A DNA stretch of 64,000 nucleotides from Clostridiales bacterium (GTDB lineage Bacteria > Bacillota > Clostridia > Oscillospirales > Oscillospiraceae): assembly GCA_004556205.1 (NCBI GenBank), contig SFIL01000002.1, positions 1 to 64,000 of the forward strand, written 5' to 3'. Numbering within the stretch: the stretch's first letter is position 1; each line of letters opens with the position of its first letter. The notes below the pieces were generated by a model, which made no database searches, was not told where the DNA came from, and saw nothing but the letters and a program-made list of their open reading frames with translations. Both the position numbers and the translations under genes were made by a program. Shown in pieces: positions 8,921 through 17,801 of this stretch.

Positions 8921-8954
8921 AAAAAACGGCCGCTCGGAACTCCGAGCGGTCGTT
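8921..8954 (-). terminator. Terminator of the aminotransferase operon
   Basis: AACGGCCGCTCGGA (8925-8938) pairs with TCCGAGCGGTCGTT (8941-8954). On the minus strand it is followed by a run of six T, just after the stop codon of the aminotransferase gene. Confidence 0.85.
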
Positions 8955-8957
8955 GAA

Positions 8958-10124
8958 TTATGCCATTTTGGCTTTTATATCGGATAGACGGTTGAGGGCT
9001 TCATAGAGCGTTTCGTCCTTCTTTGCAAAGTGCATTCTGACAATGTCAGGCACATCTTCCATGAAGAACGAGCTGCCGGGAACGACGGCAACGCCGACTT
9101 TTTTTGCCATTTCCTCGCAGAATTCCACGTCGTTCTGTCCTTTTTTCATAAACTGACCGATATTGGCAAGGACGAAATACGCACCCTGCGGGTCGGTATA
9201 TTCAATGCCGATACGGTCGAGTCCTTCGGTAAAGAGCTTCTTCATATGGGCGTAATGCGCACCGAATTCTGCATAATAGCTGTCAGGCATCTCCAAGCCG
9301 ACGACGGCCGCCTCCATAAGCGGCGAGGGTGCGCCGACGGTGTTGAAGTCGTGATACTGCTTGATTCTGTCCATGATATACTGCGGCGCAATCGCGTAGC
9401 CGAGACGCCAGCCTGTGATGGAATAGGTTTTGGACAGCGAGCTGCAGGAGACGGTTCGCTCCCACATCCCGGGCAGGCTGTTCATATAGATATGCTGATG
9501 CGGCGCGTAAACAATGTGCTCATAGACTTCGTCCATGATAACATAGGTGTCATATTTTACGGCAAGCTCTGCAATCTGCGACAGCTCCTCGCGGGTAAAG
9601 ACCTTACCGCTCGGATTGGACGGATTGCAGATGAGAATCGCCTTAGCGCCTTGCTTGAACGCGTCCTCCAGTACATTGGCGTCATAGTGGAAGATCGGCG
9701 GAATCAGCGGGACGAAGATCGGTTCGCAGCCGACTAAAAGTGTCTGTGCGCGGTAATTCTCAAAATACGGTGAGAACATAATGATCTTGTCCCCGGGATT
9801 CGTCAGGGCAAACAGCGTATCAACCATTGCCTCGGTCGAGCCGATCGTGACGACAACCTCTGTTTCGGGGTCGATGGTGCGCCCCATAAAGCGCCCGCAC
9901 TTTTTTGCCAGTGCGCGGCGGAAGTTCGGCGCGCCCATTGTAATGGGATACTGGTGCGGGCCGATGGCGCTGACCTCGGCAAGGCGGTCTGTCAGCTCCT
10001 TCGGGGGATCAAAATCCGGAAAGCCCTGCGCCAAATTGATGGCATTGTTTGCGATCGCGATCCTCGTCATGCGGCGGATCACGGAATCGGTAAAATGTTT
10101 GGTTTTTCTGCTCATTTCCTGCAT
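8958..10124 (-). CDS. PLP-dependent class I/II aminotransferase (aromatic or aspartate type)
   Basis: This 388-residue fold-type I aminotransferase starts at an ATG with GAGG upstream. It shows the N-terminal INLAQGFPDFDPP, the NPSNPSGK substrate/PLP segment, the DEVYEH aspartate, and the Schiff-base lysine in SSLSKTYSITGWRLGY (about residue 230). It is the last gene of a minus-strand cluster with an ACT protein, phenylacetate-CoA ligase and IorBA. The likely role is therefore transamination of aromatic amino acids to aryl-pyruvates, feeding the ferredoxin oxidoreductase. The family also includes aspartate and kynurenine aminotransferases, so substrate rests on context. Confidence 0.9.
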   Translation of the reverse strand: MQEMSRKTKHFTDSVIRRMTRIAIANNAINLAQGFPDFDPPKELTDRLAEVSAIGPHQYPITMGAPNFRRALAKKCGRFMGRTIDPETEVVVTIGSTEAMVDTLFALTNPGDKIIMFSPYFENYRAQTLLVGCEPIFVPLIPPIFHYDANVLEDAFKQGAKAILICNPSNPSGKVFTREELSQIAELAVKYDTYVIMDEVYEHIVYAPHQHIYMNSLPGMWERTVSCSSLSKTYSITGWRLGYAIAPQYIMDRIKQYHDFNTVGAPSPLMEAAVVGLEMPDSYYAEFGAHYAHMKKLFTEGLDRIGIEYTDPQGAYFVLANIGQFMKKGQNDVEFCEEMAKKVGVAVVPGSSFFMEDVPDIVRMHFAKKDETLYEALNRLSDIKAKMA

Positions 10125-10145
10125 GGTAGTTTCCTCGATTCTATA

Positions 10146-10574
10146 TCATTTCAGTCCGAGTTTTTGCGGCGAGACGGTTTCGAGCGCATTCTTCGAGAGC
10201 ACTTCAAGCAAGCGTGCCTCATCTGAGACGCGGAAGACCATATAGGCGACATCCACACCGCGCTCAATCAGAGAATACATATACTCAATGTCAACCTCTG
10301 CCTGCGCCATCAGGGACAGCACGCGCGACAGCCCACCCGGCTCATCGGGCACGGCAACGACAGTGACCTCATTGACGCTGAGAATGCAGTTTTGTTCTGC
10401 CAAAGCCGCCTTTGCAACGGAAATGTCGCTGACAAGCATCCGCAGGATGCCGAAATCCGTCGTATCCGCGATGGAAAGCGCGCGAATATCGACGCCGCTC
10501 TCGGATAAAGCGCGGACGACGGCGGCGATTTTGCCGGATTTATTCTGCAAAAAAACGGAAAGCTGCTGTACCAT
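10146..10574 (-). CDS. Tandem ACT-domain protein
   Basis: This 142-residue protein consists of two ACT domains (VQQLSVFLQNKSGKIAAVV at the start, and VVAVPDEPGGLSRVLSLM from about residue 75). ACT domains bind amino acids allosterically. This small paired-ACT type commonly sits beside phenylacetate-CoA ligase and indolepyruvate oxidoreductase genes, as here (12 nt after paaK). It is probably a sensor of aromatic amino acids or their products. It has no catalytic or DNA-binding domain, so its partner is unknown. Confidence 0.85.
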   Translation of the reverse strand: MVQQLSVFLQNKSGKIAAVVRALSESGVDIRALSIADTTDFGILRMLVSDISVAKAALAEQNCILSVNEVTVVAVPDEPGGLSRVLSLMAQAEVDIEYMYSLIERGVDVAYMVFRVSDEARLLEVLSKNALETVSPQKLGLK

Positions 10575-10586
10575 TGTCTCTCCTCC

Positions 10587-11894
10587 TTAATCCAATAGCT
10601 TTCGCTTGTCAATCACTCGAACCGCCTTGCCCTCGGAGCGCGGAATGGAATTCGGCTCGAGCAGCGTAACCTTTGCGCTGACGCCCAAAATGGTTTTGAG
10701 CGCAGCGGCAAGATCCTTCGCGCGCTCGGCAAGCCCACGCACGGTGTCAGAGAAAATCTCATTGCTGATCTCCACCTGCACCTCAATGCTGTCAAAATTG
10801 TTCGCGCGGTCAACGACAATCTGATAGTTCGCGGTGTAGCCCTTGTCCAGCAGGACAGTCTCGATCTGCGACGGGAAGACATTGACACCGCGGATGATGA
10901 GCATATCGTCTGTTCTGCCGCGCGGCTTTGTCATCTTGACAAGCGTTCTGCCGCAGGAGCACTTCCCTCTTGTGATCACGCCGATATCGCGTGTGCGGTA
11001 ACGCAGAATCGGGAATGCCTCCTTCGTGATGCAGGTAAAGACCAACTCGCCCTGTGTTCCCTCGGGAAGAACCTCCCCTGTATCGGGGTCAATGACCTCA
11101 ACAATAAAGTGATCCTCGTTGACGTGCATACCCGTCTGCTCTTTACATTCAAAGGCGACACCGGGACCGATGATCTCCGTCAAGCCGTAGATGTCATAAG
11201 CGGTCAGTCCGAGCATTTCTTCGATCTTGCGGCGCATCTCGTTCGTCCACGGCTCTGCGCCGAACACGCCTGCTTTGAGCTTGATATCGTCCTTTGTGTA
11301 GCCGCTGGCATACAGCACCTCGGCAATATGCAGGGCGTAAGACGGCGTGCAGCACAGAATGGTAGAACCGAAGTCTTTGAGAATCGTAACTTGCCGCTGC
11401 GTATTGCCACTGGACACCGGAACCGTTGTTGCACCGATGCGCTTGGCACCGCCGTCCGCGCCGAGTCCGCCCGTAAACAAACCGTAGCCGTAGGAGACGT
11501 GTACGATATCCTCGTCCGTGCAGCCTGCGGCAGTCAAAGCGCGCGCGACACATTCATCCCAAACATCCAAGTCGTTGCGCGTGTAGCCGACAACAATCTG
11601 TTTGCCCGTCGTACCGCTCGAAGCGTGTAGCCGAACGACATCCTTTAATGGGACCGCAAACAGACCGTAGGGGTAAGTGTCGCGCAGATCCTGCTTATAG
11701 CTGAAGGGCAGCTTATGCAGATCGTCGATCGTGCGGATATCGTCGGGGGTAACGCCCACCTGCTCCATCTTATTGCAATAGAACGGGACGTTTTCATATA
11801 CGCGGCGTACAGTCGCAGCAAGACGCTCATTTTGCAGCGCAATGATCTTTTCGCGCGGCGCAGTCTCAATTTCCGGTTGGTAATATCTCTCCAT
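10587..11894 (-). CDS. paaK: Phenylacetate-CoA ligase family protein
   Basis: This 435-residue adenylate-forming enzyme starts at MERYYQPEIET, 5 nt after the iorB stop. Upstream in-frame codons would run back into iorB and are not favoured. It has the phosphate-binding HASSGTTGK, YGLTEIIGPG, YRTRDIG and a C-terminal ISNEIFSDTV region of the PaaK C-terminal domain. The reaction is arylacetate + ATP + CoA to arylacetyl-CoA + AMP + PPi. Next to IorAB it may run on aryl-acetyl-CoA made from aryl-pyruvate, or recapture aryl-acetate. The direction in vivo is inference. Confidence 0.9.
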   Translation of the reverse strand: MERYYQPEIETAPREKIIALQNERLAATVRRVYENVPFYCNKMEQVGVTPDDIRTIDDLHKLPFSYKQDLRDTYPYGLFAVPLKDVVRLHASSGTTGKQIVVGYTRNDLDVWDECVARALTAAGCTDEDIVHVSYGYGLFTGGLGADGGAKRIGATTVPVSSGNTQRQVTILKDFGSTILCCTPSYALHIAEVLYASGYTKDDIKLKAGVFGAEPWTNEMRRKIEEMLGLTAYDIYGLTEIIGPGVAFECKEQTGMHVNEDHFIVEVIDPDTGEVLPEGTQGELVFTCITKEAFPILRYRTRDIGVITRGKCSCGRTLVKMTKPRGRTDDMLIIRGVNVFPSQIETVLLDKGYTANYQIVVDRANNFDSIEVQVEISNEIFSDTVRGLAERAKDLAAALKTILGVSAKVTLLEPNSIPRSEGKAVRVIDKRKLLD

Positions 11895-11899
11895 CTTTG

Positions 11900-12472
11900 T
11901 TACACGTTTGCGCCAAGCGCGAACGCCCTTTCGTTCATTTCTTTGAATTTTGCGGGGACACTTGCGTCGATTGCCTGCATCCACTCCGCCTCAGTGAAGT
12001 CAAAATATTTCGACAGCCGCCCCATGAGCACAAGGTTGACCGCCTTGCTTGAACCGGCTTCTTCCGCAAGCGAGAGCGCGTCAAGGGCATCCACCGTAAA
12101 GCCTGCCGCGCGCATGGCATCGACCAAATCACTCGGATACTCCGCCGCGCCCGTAATGACGGGCATGGGGTTGATCTGTTGGGTGTTGGTAATGATTCTT
12201 CCGCCCCCGCGGAGATACTCCGTCCAACGCGCCGCCTCCATCAGTTCAAAGGAAACGATAAAATCCGCCTCCCCCTTGTCGATCACGGGAGAACTGACGC
12301 GCTCCCCGAAACGGACATAAGTCACGACGCTGCCGCCGCGCTGGCTCATGCCATGCACCTCGGATACCTTGACATCATAGCCCTTTGCGAGCAGGAGCTT
12401 GCCGAGCAGCTTGCTTGCGAGCAGACTTCCCTGCCCGCCGACGCCGACGATCATCACATTGCAAGTTTTCAT
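11900..12472 (-). CDS. iorB: Indolepyruvate:ferredoxin oxidoreductase, beta subunit
   Basis: This 190-residue protein has the pyruvate ferredoxin oxidoreductase gamma-type fold, with the N-terminal VMIVGVGGQGSLLASKLLG and the HGMSQRGG motif typical of IorB. Its ATG overlaps the iorA stop (ATGA at 12469-12472), implying translational coupling. Together with IorA it oxidatively decarboxylates aryl-pyruvates to aryl-acetyl-CoA, reducing ferredoxin in the cytoplasm. Confidence 0.93.
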   Translation of the reverse strand: MKTCNVMIVGVGGQGSLLASKLLGKLLLAKGYDVKVSEVHGMSQRGGSVVTYVRFGERVSSPVIDKGEADFIVSFELMEAARWTEYLRGGGRIITNTQQINPMPVITGAAEYPSDLVDAMRAAGFTVDALDALSLAEEAGSSKAVNLVLMGRLSKYFDFTEAEWMQAIDASVPAKFKEMNERAFALGANV

Positions 12473-14205
12473 TTGTTTCCCTCCAATGCGCCGAATTTGC
12501 AGAGCTGTGCGCAAACGCCGCAGCCCGTGCAGAGTGTCGCGTCAATCTTCGCTTTCCCGTCTACCATACTGATGGCGGGGCAGCCGACCTTCATGCACAT
12601 TTTGCAGCTCTTGCATTTGTCCGCGTCCACCGCGAGCGGCTGCTTATGCTTGACATATTTGAGCAGGGCGCAGGGCCTGCGGGAGATGATCACGGAAGCC
12701 TCGTCCGCTGCAAGTTCCTCCTTGATTGTAACTTCACACTGCTTCAAGTCATAGGGATCGACGACTCTGACGCGCGCAATGCCGAGTGCATGGCACAGTG
12801 CCTCCAAATCGACCTTCGCCGCCGGCTCCCCCTTCAGGTTAAAGCCCGTGGTCGGATTCTGCTGGTGTCCCGTCATGCCTGTAATAGAGTTATCCAAAAT
12901 GATGACGGTGCTTTTGGAATCGTTATAAGCGATATTCACAAGACCTGTCATGCCCGAGTGCATAAAGGTCGAATCACCGATCACGGCGACGGTATTGGCG
13001 TCCGTCCTGCCGCCGCTTGCTTTGTTGAAGCCGTGGATGCCTGAGACGGACGCGCCCATGCAGATGACGGAATCAACCGCATTCAGCGGCGCGACCGCGC
13101 CAAGGGTGTAGCAGCCAATGTCGCCGATGACAGTCAGCTTCAGCTTGGAAAGCACATAGTAAAGTCCGCGATGCGGGCAGCCCGCGCACATGACGGGCGG
13201 ACGCGGCGGGATCGCTACGTCAAGCGCTTTTCCCTGCGGCGCTTGCAGCCCAAGCCCTTCGGCAACAAGATTCTGAGAAAGCTCCCCAATGTTGGAGAAA
13301 CGGTTTTTTCCCTCAACAGCCAAGCCAAGCGTCTTGCAATAGTCTTCGACGAAGCCGTCAAGCTCTTCGACGACGATCACGCGCTCAACTGAGGCGGCAA
13401 ACTCACGCAAAAGCTTTGTCGGCAGCGGCCAGATCATGCCGAGCTTCAAAACGCTGACAGTCTCATCGCAGACTTCGCGGACATATTGGTAGCAGGTGCT
13501 GGAGGTGATAATGCCGAGTTTCTTCTCCGTCCCGCGTTCGACGCGGTTACAGGGAGCGGTTTCGGCAAATTCCGTCAACGCCCTGAGCCGTTCCTCGACG
13601 ATCGGATGGCGCTTTTTCGCAAAGCCAGGCATCATGATGTACTTCGGAGGATTCTTTTCGTAGGGCTTTTGCGCGGGCTCGACGCGCTCAGATGGTTCCA
13701 CAATGCTCTGCGAATGCGCTACGCGAGTGCACATTTTCAGCAGCACGGGCGTATCAAATTGCTCGGAAATTTCATAGGCAAGCTTTGCAAATTCAATTCC
13801 CTCTGCCGAGTTTGACGGTTCGAGCATCGGAAGCTTTGCTGCCCTTGCGTAATTGCGGGAATCCTGCTCATTCTGTGAGCTGTGCATTCCTGCGTCGTCC
13901 GCGACACCGATGATCATGCCCGCATTGACGCCCGTGTAGGCGATCGTAAACAGCGGGTCGGCGGCGACATTCAGCCCGACATGCTTCATGCCGCAGAAGC
14001 TGCGCTTTCCCGCGAGGGACGCACCGAAAGCAGCCTCAACCGCAACCTTTTCATTCGGCGCCCATTCTGCATAGATTTCGGGGTATTTTGCGGCGCATTC
14101 CGTAATTTCCGTGCTTGGTGTGCCGGGGTAGCTGGAAACGAAACTGCATCCCGCCTCATATAAGCCGCGCGCAACTGCCTCGTTTCCAAGCATGAGTTGT
14201 TTCAT
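12469..14205 (-). CDS. iorA: Indolepyruvate:ferredoxin oxidoreductase, alpha subunit
   Basis: This 578-residue protein has the IorA layout: an N-terminal pyrimidine-binding domain (MKQLMLGNEAVARGLYEAG), a TPP-binding domain with CAGCPHRGLYYVL and a GDSTF segment, then two C-terminal [4Fe-4S] motifs (CKSCKMCMKVGCP and CTGCGVCAQLC). The ATG at 14205 is chosen because AGG lies 8 nt upstream. The nearby ATG at 14211 is too close to that site. It forms the catalytic complex with IorB and lies 59 nt after the symporter gene, probably in one transcript. Confidence 0.95.
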   Translation of the reverse strand: MKQLMLGNEAVARGLYEAGCSFVSSYPGTPSTEITECAAKYPEIYAEWAPNEKVAVEAAFGASLAGKRSFCGMKHVGLNVAADPLFTIAYTGVNAGMIIGVADDAGMHSSQNEQDSRNYARAAKLPMLEPSNSAEGIEFAKLAYEISEQFDTPVLLKMCTRVAHSQSIVEPSERVEPAQKPYEKNPPKYIMMPGFAKKRHPIVEERLRALTEFAETAPCNRVERGTEKKLGIITSSTCYQYVREVCDETVSVLKLGMIWPLPTKLLREFAASVERVIVVEELDGFVEDYCKTLGLAVEGKNRFSNIGELSQNLVAEGLGLQAPQGKALDVAIPPRPPVMCAGCPHRGLYYVLSKLKLTVIGDIGCYTLGAVAPLNAVDSVICMGASVSGIHGFNKASGGRTDANTVAVIGDSTFMHSGMTGLVNIAYNDSKSTVIILDNSITGMTGHQQNPTTGFNLKGEPAAKVDLEALCHALGIARVRVVDPYDLKQCEVTIKEELAADEASVIISRRPCALLKYVKHKQPLAVDADKCKSCKMCMKVGCPAISMVDGKAKIDATLCTGCGVCAQLCKFGALEGNK

Positions 14206-14264
14206 GGTCATTACCTCGCTCTGCTTTTTTAATTCAGTATACAATATGTTCCTTCAATTTTCAA

Positions 14265-15851
14265 CTATTCACCGAGAGACTCTTTGACCGGTACACTGAT
14301 CGTCTTATCATAGCATTGGAAAATCGCATCGACTTTCTCGGCATCCGGCTTCTTCGTCAGCAACGAGACCATCGGGACAAGCAGCAGTCCTCCGAGCATT
14401 GCGATTGCGCCCGAATGAATCGAGGTCGCAAAGACGGTCTTATCCAAGAATTCGACACCGAAGGTAAAACCGGTCAGGCTCTTTGCAAGCTGAATAAGCG
14501 ACAGCGCGACGCCCCAAAGGAAGCTGACCCAGCACGCTGCTTTTGTTGTCCGCTTCCAAAACAGACCGTAGAGGAAGGGGGCGAGGAACGCACCTGCCAA
14601 AGCGCCCCATGAGACGCCCATAAGCTGCGCAATAAAGACGACATTCGATTTTGCCTGCACAATTGCGATCAAGGCAGAGAGAATGACGAAAAATGCGATA
14701 AACGACCGCATCAGAAGCATCTTTCTCTTTTCGGGAAGACCCTTCTTCGTCGCAGGCGCAATCAGGTCGAGCGTAATGGTAGAACTGGAGGTCAGCACCA
14801 GCGAGGAAAGTGTGGACATGGACGCAGAAAGAACAAGTACCAACACGACACCGATGAGCAACGGTGAGAGATTGGCAAGCATCGACGGTACGATGCTGTC
14901 ATAGACCGGCGTCACACCGTCTGCCTGATAGGTAATCACATCGGAGAAAAGTCTGCCAAAGCCGCCGAGGAAGTAGCAGCCGCCCGCAACGATCACGGCA
15001 AAAACCGTGGAGATGACCGTGCCCTTTTTAATGGAATCTTCGTCCTTGATGGCATAGAACTTGCCGACCATCTGCGGCAAGCCCCAGGTGCCGAGAGAGG
15101 TAAGGATGATGACAAAGAACAGGAAGATCGGATCCGCGCCGAGGAAGGAAGTGTAGGCACCCTTGAACTCCGTGCCGGCACTTGTCCAACTCGAGGTCTG
15201 CGACAGCTTTGCAATCGCCTCGGATATACCGCCCTGTCCGTGCAGCACGGCAAGAATTACCGCAAGGATGCCGAAAATCATAATAATGCCTTGGATAAAA
15301 TCATTGACGGCAGTTGCCATATAGCCACCGACGATGACATAAATACCCGTCAGCACAGCCATGGCAATGACGCACCACGCATAGTCGATCCCCGGGAACG
15401 CCATCGTAAACAGACGGGAAAGGCCGTTAAAGAGCGACGCCGTATAGGGAATGAGGAAGACAAACACGATGATGGAGGCGGCGATTTTCAGGCCGCTTGA
15501 ATTGTAGCGCAGCGCGAAGAAATCCGGCATTGTGCGGGAATTGAGGTGCTGCGTCATGATTCTTGTCCTTCTGCCGAGGACAACCCACGCCAAAAGCGAG
15601 CCGATAAATGCATTGCCGAGTCCGATCCATGTCGATGCAAGACCGAAGCGCCAGCCGAACTGCCCGGCATAGCCGACGAAGATAACGGCTGAAAAATACG
15701 ATGTGCCGAAGGCAAAGGCAGTAAACCACGCGCCGACGGAGCGTCCGCCCAGCACGAAGCCGTCCACGCTTTTTGCATGCTTGCGGCAAGCGATGCCGAT
15801 GATGATCATCATTGCAAAGAAAATAACAAGCATCAGGATTTTTGTTATCAT
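14265..15851 (-). CDS. Sodium:solute symporter (SSS family)
   Basis: This 528-residue integral membrane protein has about 13 hydrophobic segments. It starts at MITKILMLVIFF, 12 nt after AAGGAGAGAG. SSS features include GRSVGAWFTAFAFGTSYFSA near the N-terminus and the LSASMSTLSSLVLTSSS sodium-site helix. It is a Na+-coupled importer. Placed directly upstream of iorAB-paaK, it may import an aromatic acid or amino acid, but the substrate cannot be read from the sequence. Confidence 0.9.
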   Translation of the reverse strand: MITKILMLVIFFAMMIIIGIACRKHAKSVDGFVLGGRSVGAWFTAFAFGTSYFSAVIFVGYAGQFGWRFGLASTWIGLGNAFIGSLLAWVVLGRRTRIMTQHLNSRTMPDFFALRYNSSGLKIAASIIVFVFLIPYTASLFNGLSRLFTMAFPGIDYAWCVIAMAVLTGIYVIVGGYMATAVNDFIQGIIMIFGILAVILAVLHGQGGISEAIAKLSQTSSWTSAGTEFKGAYTSFLGADPIFLFFVIILTSLGTWGLPQMVGKFYAIKDEDSIKKGTVISTVFAVIVAGGCYFLGGFGRLFSDVITYQADGVTPVYDSIVPSMLANLSPLLIGVVLVLVLSASMSTLSSLVLTSSSTITLDLIAPATKKGLPEKRKMLLMRSFIAFFVILSALIAIVQAKSNVVFIAQLMGVSWGALAGAFLAPFLYGLFWKRTTKAACWVSFLWGVALSLIQLAKSLTGFTFGVEFLDKTVFATSIHSGAIAMLGGLLLVPMVSLLTKKPDAEKVDAIFQCYDKTISVPVKESLGE

Positions 15852-15894
15852 TATTTCTCTCTCCTTTTTATATGATTTCTCTCTCATTCCGTAG

Positions 15895-16000
15895 ATCGTA
15901 GGGCGCGCACTCGCAAGGGGCATACCGTATCCGTAAGGCTCCTTCGTCGCCAACGGCTACGCTAACGACCTCGGCACGCCCGGTGGTCGTGCCCTGCGGT
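15895..16000. repeat. Imperfect inverted-repeat intergenic element
   Basis: The ends CGTAGGGCGCGCAC and, inverted, CCGCAGGGCACGAC are imperfect inverted repeats roughly 100 bp apart, and GGCACG/CGTGCC forms an inner hairpin. The stretch fills most of the gap between the acyl-CoA ligase and symporter genes. It looks like a REP-type or mobile palindromic element, but no second copy was found here. Confidence 0.4.
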
Positions 16001-16028
16001 CTTCTTTAATTCATTATATTACGGCGTA

Positions 16029-17666
16029 TTAATTTGTCGTCTGTGCCTCAACAAGCCTGCCGTGGCAGTATTTTTCACGCAGGACGGGTTTTTCGATCTT
16101 GCCCGTTGGGTTGCGTGGAACCTTGTCAAAGATGACCTTGCGCGGTCGTTTATAACGCGGGAGCGCTTTGCAGAAGGCGTCAATCTCCTCAACAGAGCAG
16201 CTTACGCCCTCTTTTAATTCGATAATCGCTGCGGCGATCTCGCCGAGGCGCGGGTCGGGCAGACCGATTACCGCAACATCCTTGATCTTCTCATTCGTCC
16301 GCAGGAAATCCTCGATCTGCACGGGATAGAGGTTTTCACCGCCGGAGATAACGACATCCTTCTTGCGGTCAACGAGATAGATGAAGCCCTCCTCGTCCTC
16401 GCGCGCCATATCTCCCGTGTAGAGCCAGCCGTCCTTTAGAACCTCGTTGGTCGCTTCCTTGTTCTTGTAATAGCAGAGCATCACGCCGCTGCCGCGCACA
16501 ATCAACTCGCCGACCTCGCCGTTTTTCACGGGGTTCCCGGTCTCATCGACGATCTTCGCCTCCCAGCCGTAGCCCGCTTTGCCGATGGCGCCGACCTTGC
16601 GGATGTTCTCAACGCCGAGATGGACGCAGCCCGGGCCGATTGACTCGGAAAGACCGTAGTTTGTATCATATTGATGGTGCGGGAAAACCTTCATCCAACG
16701 GTGGATCAGACTGGGCGGGACGGGCTGTGCGCCGATGTGCATCAGCCGCCACTGCTCGAGCATATAACTGTTCAGGTCGATCCTGCCGGCTTCGATTGCG
16801 TCCAGCAGATCCTGCGCCCACGGCACAAGCAGCCAGACAATTGTACATTTTTCCTCCGTGACCGCCCGCAAAATCCATTCGGGCTTGACCCCGCGCAGCA
16901 GGACTGCGCGGCTTGCAGACAGGAGACTTCCGAACCAGTGCATTTTCGCGCCTGTATGATACAGCGGCGGGATGCAGAGAAATACGTCATCACGCGTCTG
17001 CCCGTGGTGCTTCTGCTCCGTAATGCAGGAGCCGACGAGGGCACGGTGATTATGTAAGATTGCCTTTGGGAAGCCCGTCGTGCCGGAGGAGAAATAAATT
17101 GCGGCGTAGTCGTCCTCTGCCATGCAGACGGGAGGCGCGGTGCGGGAGCAGTAGTTGACAAGCTCCAAATAGGACTCAGCGAAGGGCGGCACCTCCCTGC
17201 CGACATAGAACATATAACGCACGCGTGAAAGCTTCGGAACGATCGGTTCCAAACGCTCTGTGAATTCCGGCCCGAAGACCAGCACTTCAACATCTGCCAA
17301 ATCCAAGCAATATTCGATCTCGTCGCTCGAATAGCGGAAGTTCATCGGTACGGCGATCGCACCCGCCTTTAAGACACCGAAGTAGATCGGCAGCCATTCG
17401 AGACAGTTCATCAGCAGAATGCCGACCTTCTGCCCTTTCTTGATGCCGCGGCTGAGCAGCAGATTTGCAAAACGGTTCGCCTTCTTGTCAAACTGTCCCC
17501 ATGTGATCTCACGGCGGTACGGCAGATCGGGACGGGTGTTTTCAATCAGACTGAAATCCCGCCATGTGACCGCCCTGTCACGTTCCTCAGAGGGATTGAT
17601 CTCAACGAGCGCGACCTCCTCACCGTATAGCCGTGCGTTTTTCTCCAAAATGTCGGTAATGACCAT
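16029..17666 (-). CDS. AMP-forming acyl-CoA ligase (class I adenylate-forming)
   Basis: This 545-residue protein starts at an ATG preceded by AAGGAGAG. It has the P-loop YFSSGTTGFPKA, YTGDMAREDEEGF, DRKKDVVISGGENLYP, and the C-terminal catalytic lysine in NPTGKIEKP. It should activate a fatty or aryl acid to its CoA thioester. A roughly 25-residue insertion near residue 35 (around ENTRPDLPYRREITWGQF) is unusual. Its leader has its own promoter and an attenuator-like hairpin. It is upstream of the SSS-iorAB-paaK genes and may act in the same pathway. The substrate is unknown. Confidence 0.9.
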   Translation of the reverse strand: MVITDILEKNARLYGEEVALVEINPSEERDRAVTWRDFSLIENTRPDLPYRREITWGQFDKKANRFANLLLSRGIKKGQKVGILLMNCLEWLPIYFGVLKAGAIAVPMNFRYSSDEIEYCLDLADVEVLVFGPEFTERLEPIVPKLSRVRYMFYVGREVPPFAESYLELVNYCSRTAPPVCMAEDDYAAIYFSSGTTGFPKAILHNHRALVGSCITEQKHHGQTRDDVFLCIPPLYHTGAKMHWFGSLLSASRAVLLRGVKPEWILRAVTEEKCTIVWLLVPWAQDLLDAIEAGRIDLNSYMLEQWRLMHIGAQPVPPSLIHRWMKVFPHHQYDTNYGLSESIGPGCVHLGVENIRKVGAIGKAGYGWEAKIVDETGNPVKNGEVGELIVRGSGVMLCYYKNKEATNEVLKDGWLYTGDMAREDEEGFIYLVDRKKDVVISGGENLYPVQIEDFLRTNEKIKDVAVIGLPDPRLGEIAAAIIELKEGVSCSVEEIDAFCKALPRYKRPRKVIFDKVPRNPTGKIEKPVLREKYCHGRLVEAQTTN

Positions 17667-17682
17667 AGTATCTCTCCTTCTT

Positions 17683-17715
17683 AATAAAAAACGTCCCCTG
17701 CAAAAGCAGAGGACG
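17683..17715 (-). terminator. Terminator or attenuator in the acyl-CoA ligase leader
   Basis: On the minus strand CGTCCTCTGC-TTTT-GCAGGGGACG is followed by TTTTTTATT. The T run ends only a few nt before the ribosome binding site of the gene starting at 17666, while the promoter is upstream of the hairpin. Confidence 0.8.
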
Positions 17716-17754
17716 AGTAACGGCGTATCTCATCTAATTGCTCTCATCGCAATC

Positions 17755-17783
17755 ACTTTATCACTTTTAAGCGTTAAAGTCAA
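17755..17783 (-). promoter_or_regulatory. Promoter of the acyl-CoA ligase gene
   Basis: TTGACT (17778-17783) and TAAAGT (17755-17760) are spaced by exactly 17 bp on the minus strand. Transcripts would start around 17748 and have a leader of about 80 nt containing the hairpin at 17683-17715. Confidence 0.7.
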
Positions 17784-17801
17784 GGGCGATTTCAAATTTT
17801 T

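Noticed and set aside
17683..17783. T-box or known riboswitch in the acyl-CoA ligase leader
   Set aside because: The leader is only about 80 nt and lacks a T-box sequence or any recognisable aptamer boxes.
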